Shown here piece by piece: positions 59,449-64,000 of a stretch of 64,000 nucleotides of DNA. The DNA is from Paragemmobacter ruber (GTDB taxonomy: Bacteria; Pseudomonadota; Alphaproteobacteria; Rhodobacterales; Rhodobacteraceae): assembly GCF_009908315.1 (NCBI RefSeq), contig NZ_JAAATW010000001.1, positions 1,302,001 through 1,366,000 on the forward strand, in the 5' to 3' direction. The position numbers and the translations under genes are program-made. The notes beneath the pieces were generated by a model. That model was not told where the DNA came from. It saw only the letters and a program-made list of their open reading frames with translations, and searched no databases. The stretch's first letter is position 1, and each line of letters begins with the position of its first letter.

Positions 59449-60072
59449 TCACGCGTCGGGGGCGTTCGCCTTGAGGAAAAGGCGCACGGCGCGGATGACA
59501 TGGCGGCTGATCGTCTGGTCATCGGGCAGGGTGCCGCCGCAGAAGCGCCGCTCGATCGCATGGAAACCAAGCCAGAGCGCGAGAAGATCTTCGGCGGCAC
59601 ATTCAGGATCGTCCAGCGCGATCACGCCCTTCTCCTGTGCCTGCGACAAAAGTTGGGTGAGCATCGTGCGCACCTGCCCGGGCCCTGCTTCAAAGAAGCG
59701 CCGGCCGATATCGGGGTTGCGCTGCGCCTCGAGGCTTACGGCGCGGTCGAGGGCGAGGTGGCAGGGCTGGGTCAGCATGTCGATCAGGGCCATGCCGAAC
59801 CGGGTGAGCGTGTCTTCCAGCCCGCTGCCGCTGGGCGCCTGGCAGAGCGATTGCTTCAGACGTTCGGTTTCGCGCTGGACGATGGAATCGAAGATCGTCG
59901 CCTTGTCGCCGAAATGGCCATAGACGGTGACCTTGGAGACGCCTGAACGCGCGGCGATCGCCTCGATGGGCACACCGTCGACGCCACGCTCTGCGAAAAG
60001 GGCCTGAGCGGCGTCGAGGATGGCCTCGCGCTTTTCAAGATCCTTGGGTCGGCCTGGCGACCGGAGCGTCAT
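59449..60072 (-). CDS. TetR family transcriptional regulator
   Basis: 207 residues. N-terminal HTH: KREAILDAAQALFAERGVDG and IEAIAARSGVSKVTVYGHFG (recognition helix). The C-terminal ligand domain fits the TetR_C AefR/YcdC-like type (VRTMLTQLLSQAQEKG, DLLALWLGFHAIERRF). The ATG at 60072 has GGGGA upstream; the longer open frame is not used. Convergent with alkB, 15 nt between the stops. Control of alkB or of membrane-lipid genes is inferred from position only. Confidence 0.9.
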   Translation of the reverse strand: MTLRSPGRPKDLEKREAILDAAQALFAERGVDGVPIEAIAARSGVSKVTVYGHFGDKATIFDSIVQRETERLKQSLCQAPSGSGLEDTLTRFGMALIDMLTQPCHLALDRAVSLEAQRNPDIGRRFFEAGPGQVRTMLTQLLSQAQEKGVIALDDPECAAEDLLALWLGFHAIERRFCGGTLPDDQTISRHVIRAVRLFLKANAPDA

Positions 60073-60215
60073 GTCAGCATCCCCGCACGGCTTGGGTTCC
60101 GTAGGGCAGGAAGCTACGCGGGGAACGATCCCTTCACAAGGGACCGACGGCGGCCCTTTCGTGCGGGGTGAGGGTGCGGGCGCCGTGGCCCGTGCTGCGC
60201 CTGAAAAGGAAAAGA

Positions 60216-60240
60216 CCCCGCCATGACAAGCATGGCGGGG
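60216..60240 (-). terminator. Rho-independent terminator of ccrM
   Basis: Perfect 10-bp arms CCCCGCCATG (60216-60225) and CATGGCGGGG (60231-60240), 5-nt loop. On the minus strand it is followed by a T-rich TCTTTTCCTTTT. It lies 58 nt beyond the ccrM stop. Confidence 0.85.
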
Positions 60241-60297
60241 CAGTGGCACCGCGGGCGGACCACGGTGCAGGCGTAACCTTTGGCGATGCGGGTGGGA

Positions 60298-61510
<1,213 letters not shown>

Positions 61511-61539
<29 letters not shown>

Positions 61540-62152
61540 AGATGTTGTGGACGGGCCGGAATGAACGCCTATGGTGTGGGGTAATTCCAAAATCTAGAAG
61601 CGCCTGCAGATGCGCCGGAGTTGGGTAACCCGCGTTAACATTCCAGCCGTAGCCGGGGTATTGTTGCGCCAAATCCACCATGATCCGGTCGCGCGTGACC
61701 TTGGCCACGATGGAGGCGGCGGCGATCGACAGGCAGCGGGCATCGCCTTTGACCACCGCTTCGGCGCTGCAACGCAGACCTTTCGGGATCATGTTGCCGT
61801 CGATGAGAGCATGGTCGGGAAAGGTGACCAGTCCGCTAACGGCGCGTTCCATGGCGAGATGGCTGGCGCGCAGGATGTTGAGGCTGTCGATTTCTTCCAC
61901 CGTGGCATGGGCGATGCTGACCTCGGCGCTGTCCATGATTGCGGTGAACAGCGCGTCGCGCCGGGCGGGGGTGAGCGCCTTGGAATCCGCCAGGCCTTCG
62001 GGGATGCGCGCGGGATCAAGCCGGACGGCGGCGGCGGTGACAGGGCCGGCGAGGGGGCCGCGGCCCACCTCATCCACGCCCACGACGACCGACAGGCCGC
62101 GGGCTTGGGCGGCGGTCTCGAACGTGAAATCGGGGCGGGTTTTCGTGGCCAT
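61511..62152 (-). CDS. rnhB: Ribonuclease HII
   Basis: 213 residues. Removes RNA from RNA-DNA hybrids. Active site: [21 protein letters not shown] (the Asp-Glu pair), [28 protein letters not shown] (Asp) and [17 protein letters not shown] with the final acidic residue in the following [13 protein letters not shown]-terminal HHRRSFRPV is typical. Directly upstream of ccrM on the same strand; the ccrM promoter region begins inside its 3' end. Confidence 0.95.
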
Positions 62153-62294
62153 GACCTTGGCCTAGCGGAAGGGTTGGCCGCGGGAAAGCGGGAAAAAGGG
62201 TGGGGATGGAGGCTGCTCACCCCTCCACCCCCGAAGTGGGCGCGGTCAGGGCAGACCGCCGCGCCCGAACGGGCCCCCTTGATCGCTACTGCGA

Positions 62295-62840
62295 TCAGTA
62301 GCGGGCGCCCGCCACCCGGAAGCCTGCATCGCGCAGGCATTGATCCGAGTAGATGCGATCATTGCGCCCGTAGATGCGGGCGGTGCGGGCGCAGTATTCC
62401 GGCAGGCGGAAGTTGAAGCCCTGTTCGCGCAGGCAGCTTTCGCCATAGACGGTGGCAGTGCCGGAATTGCCCGCAATTTCAATGGCGCAGACCGAAGGCA
62501 CGCGCGGGTGGCGCGTGGGTTGGGGTTGATGGTGGGGATAGGGATAGGGATCGTGATAGTGCTGCGCGCGGGCGCGTTCGCGTTCGCGTTTCTGCTTTGC
62601 CTCGTTCGCGATGATGCCCACGATGGCCAAGGCGGCCAAGGCCTTGGCCAGATCATCGCCATCGGCCCGGGCCGGCACGGCGGTCGAGGCCAGAAGGCCC
62701 AGCGCCGTGGCCCCGGCGGCGACGATGGCCACGAGGCGGCGGCTGATGCTGCGGGCGTCGCGCCCGCTGGCGCGGGGCAGGTTGCGGGTGATGACCATGG
62801 TTTCGGCCAGTGTTTCAGAGCGGTGCCCGGTGCTTGGCAT
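62295..62840 (-). CDS. Secreted hypothetical protein with Cys-rich C-terminal half
   Basis: 181 residues from the ATG at 62840, which follows a perfect AGGAGG. A hydrophobic segment LVAIVAAGATALGLLASTAV about residues 36-55, ending ARADG, works as a late signal peptide after an Arg-rich N-terminus. A basic, charged stretch KQKRERERARAQHYHD and a His/Pro-rich linker follow. The C-terminal half has four Cys (VCAIEI, SCLREQG, YCARTA and QCLRDAG), with two paired motifs x-C-L-R-x-x-G-F-x, suggesting a duplicated small disulfide domain. I do not recognise the family. Confidence 0.65.
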   Translation of the reverse strand: MPSTGHRSETLAETMVITRNLPRASGRDARSISRRLVAIVAAGATALGLLASTAVPARADGDDLAKALAALAIVGIIANEAKQKRERERARAQHYHDPYPYPHHQPQPTRHPRVPSVCAIEIAGNSGTATVYGESCLREQGFNFRLPEYCARTARIYGRNDRIYSDQCLRDAGFRVAGARY

Positions 62841-63084
62841 GGTGGCCTCCTGTCAGGGTTTGGTCGCAGTCTTGGGTGTTTCTGCTGTGATTCTGTGGGG
62901 TTGGCCGGGATGTGCATCCATGGCCCGTTCACTGCGGACAGGGTGCCAGGACGGGGGGTGGACAGGCAATAACGCGGGTTTGTTATCGGATATCAGCGCT
63001 TTCGCGCGGGGCGTCGGGGCCAATGTCATTGCCTAGCGCGCGGGGGGCGGGCAATGTGCGGGGCGTGAACGAAGGGGACATTCG

Positions 63085-63375
63085 ATGACACGCCTATTCC
63101 TTGCTGCGGCGCTGCTGCTGGCCCTGGGCGGGCAGGCCTTTGCCGAATGCTATGCCGATTACAAGGCGAAGCAGGACGATCCCCTGCGCCTGCATTATGG
63201 CGTGGCGCAGGTCAGCGATGCGGCCTGTGCGGGCGGGCCGGGGGCAGCGGCGGGCGAGTTGGCGCCGCGCCTTGCATCGGGCGGATGGACGCTGTTGAAC
63301 GTGCTTTCGGTGTTCGGGCCGGAGGGATTGGGCGAAAGGAGATCGAGTGCAGGAGAATACTTCCTCCGCTTCTGA
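63085..63375 (+). CDS. Small secreted hypothetical protein
   Basis: 96 residues with a clear signal peptide, MTRLFLAAALLLALGGQAFA, then ECYADYKAKQDDPLRLHYGV. Two Cys (ECYAD and DAACAGG) remain in the mature part. AAAGELAPRLASGGWTLLNV is conserved-looking. The start follows AAGGGGACATTCG. Its last codons overlap the start of the following membrane protein gene (63347) by 29 nt, so the pair is coupled. Function unknown. Confidence 0.7.
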   Translation: MTRLFLAAALLLALGGQAFAECYADYKAKQDDPLRLHYGVAQVSDAACAGGPGAAAGELAPRLASGGWTLLNVLSVFGPEGLGERRSSAGEYFLRF

Positions 63376-64000
63376 CAGCCTGAGGGCGGGCAACCGGGTG
63401 GTTGCCGGGGGGATCGCGGCCATCGTGCTGATCCTGCTGGCGGCGGCGGTGTTTCTGTTCGTGAACCTGCCGGATGCCAATGCGTTCAACGCCAAGGTGG
63501 AACGGCTGTTCGTCGAGAATGACGACCTGACCAGTTTCGCCGACATCAAGCTGTTGGAAATACTGGCACAATCGGGGACGGCCTTTTCCGAGGTGCTGGC
63601 GTCCTATCGCATGGTGATCTTTGTGCTGCTGGTGTTTGCGACGGCGCTTCTGCTGGCGGCGCTGGTGTTTCTGGTGACGATCATCGCGTTGAACCGGCGC
63701 ATTTCGGCGATCCAGCGGTCGGGGATACAGGTGGCGAGCCTGCTGATCAGCCGCGAGGGGCGGGCGGTGTATATCAACGACATGGAGTTCCAGCTGACCG
63801 AAGCCGCGCTGGAAACCATGGCGGTTCTGGCCGAGGCGCGGATGGATGACGAGGTGCTGACCGGCGCGCAGATCGAGGCGGTGATTTCGGGCCGGAACGA
63901 AGCCGATTGCGACGAAGCCGCCGGGGCGACGCGGGTGAAGCGGTTGCGCGATGCGCTGGGCAACCAGCTGGTGAGCGAATTGCTGGTCAAGACGATCGCG
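63347..64000 (+). CDS. Two-helix membrane protein with C-terminal winged-helix-like domain, partial
   Basis: GTG start at 63347 after AAAGGAG; 218 codons to the window edge, and the frame stays open. First membrane helix GGIAAIVLILLAAAVFLFVN (about 22-41), a periplasmic loop of about 45 residues, then a second helix MVIFVLLVFATALLLAALVF (about 86-105). The cytoplasmic part shows YINDMEFQLTEAALETMAVL, TGAQIEAVISG and TRVKRLRDALGNQLVSELLV, which matches the layout of an OmpR-type winged helix: a beta start, L-T-x-x-E-like helix, recognition helix with xRxxLRxxLG, then a wing. Membrane-integrated regulators usually have the domain at the N-terminus; here it is at the C-terminus. The end lies outside the window. 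Confidence 0.7.
   Translation, partial: MQENTSSASDSLRAGNRVVAGGIAAIVLILLAAAVFLFVNLPDANAFNAKVERLFVENDDLTSFADIKLLEILAQSGTAFSEVLASYRMVIFVLLVFATALLLAALVFLVTIIALNRRISAIQRSGIQVASLLISREGRAVYINDMEFQLTEAALETMAVLAEARMDDEVLTGAQIEAVISGRNEADCDEAAGATRVKRLRDALGNQLVSELLVKTIA

Overview
The window is high-GC, gene-dense DNA from an alphaproteobacterium, most likely a member of the Rhodobacteraceae. The evidence is a CcrM GANTC methyltransferase next to rnhB, DUF2125, DUF3576, DUF4170 and TIGR03862 proteins, a tandem pair of Rhodobacter-type porins, an alphaproteobacterial-type RibA, and short dispersed GC-rich palindromes. No tRNA, rRNA, CRISPR array, IS element or phage gene was found. Genes are closely packed, and ATGA-type stop/start overlaps are common.

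Layout. 1-2250 holds a two-gene saccharopine dehydrogenase operon (lysine catabolism, first gene cut by the window edge). 2329-6226 holds xthA, a small secreted protein, an orphan OmpR-type response regulator with a highly structured 3' UTR, ribA and an L,D-transpeptidase. 6287-8851 holds an amylosucrase and a YggS/PLPBP protein. 9048-11466 holds two paralogous porins, each with its own terminator. 11829-16528 is a conserved housekeeping run: DUF3576 lipoprotein, leuS, lptE, holA.

16580-35429 is the accessory region. A divergent AbrB-type permease / GntR-tcuA-tcuB unit is followed by a six-gene operon (tctC-tctB-tctA-PrpD-B-rhodanese-PrpD-A). A divergent PrpD-C, an SDR and a second GntR-led operon (GntR-PrpD-D-PrpD-E-TauE/SafE) complete it. 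Five MmgE/PrpD-family enzymes, a tripartite tricarboxylate transporter and tricarballylate dehydrogenase within about 18 kb suggest uptake and breakdown of tri- or dicarboxylates. The real substrate cannot be read from sequence. This is the best candidate for an undescribed pathway here.

36071-42663 is a LysR-led polyamine uptake and oxidation cluster (PotFGHI-like ABC transporter plus aminobutyraldehyde dehydrogenase). 42761-49606 holds a TIGR03862 flavoprotein, an HNH protein, an SDR/enoyl-CoA hydratase pair, DUF2125, PmbA/TldE and a CysQ/IMPase. 49655-54797 holds a DEAD-box helicase with a long basic repeat tail, then DUF4170, a WaaA-like glycosyltransferase and lpxK. 54794-57097 is a DciA-like/DsbA-like/CoA-transferase operon. 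57177-60072 holds mutY, an alkB alkane hydroxylase and a convergent TetR regulator. 60298-62152 holds ccrM and rnhB with three GANTC sites at the ccrM 5' end. The right edge holds secreted proteins and an incomplete membrane protein ending in a winged-helix-like domain.

Family calls come from recognised motifs and overall sequence character, read by eye; no database search was run. Start codons were chosen from Shine-Dalgarno spacing and gene overlap and are flagged where uncertain.
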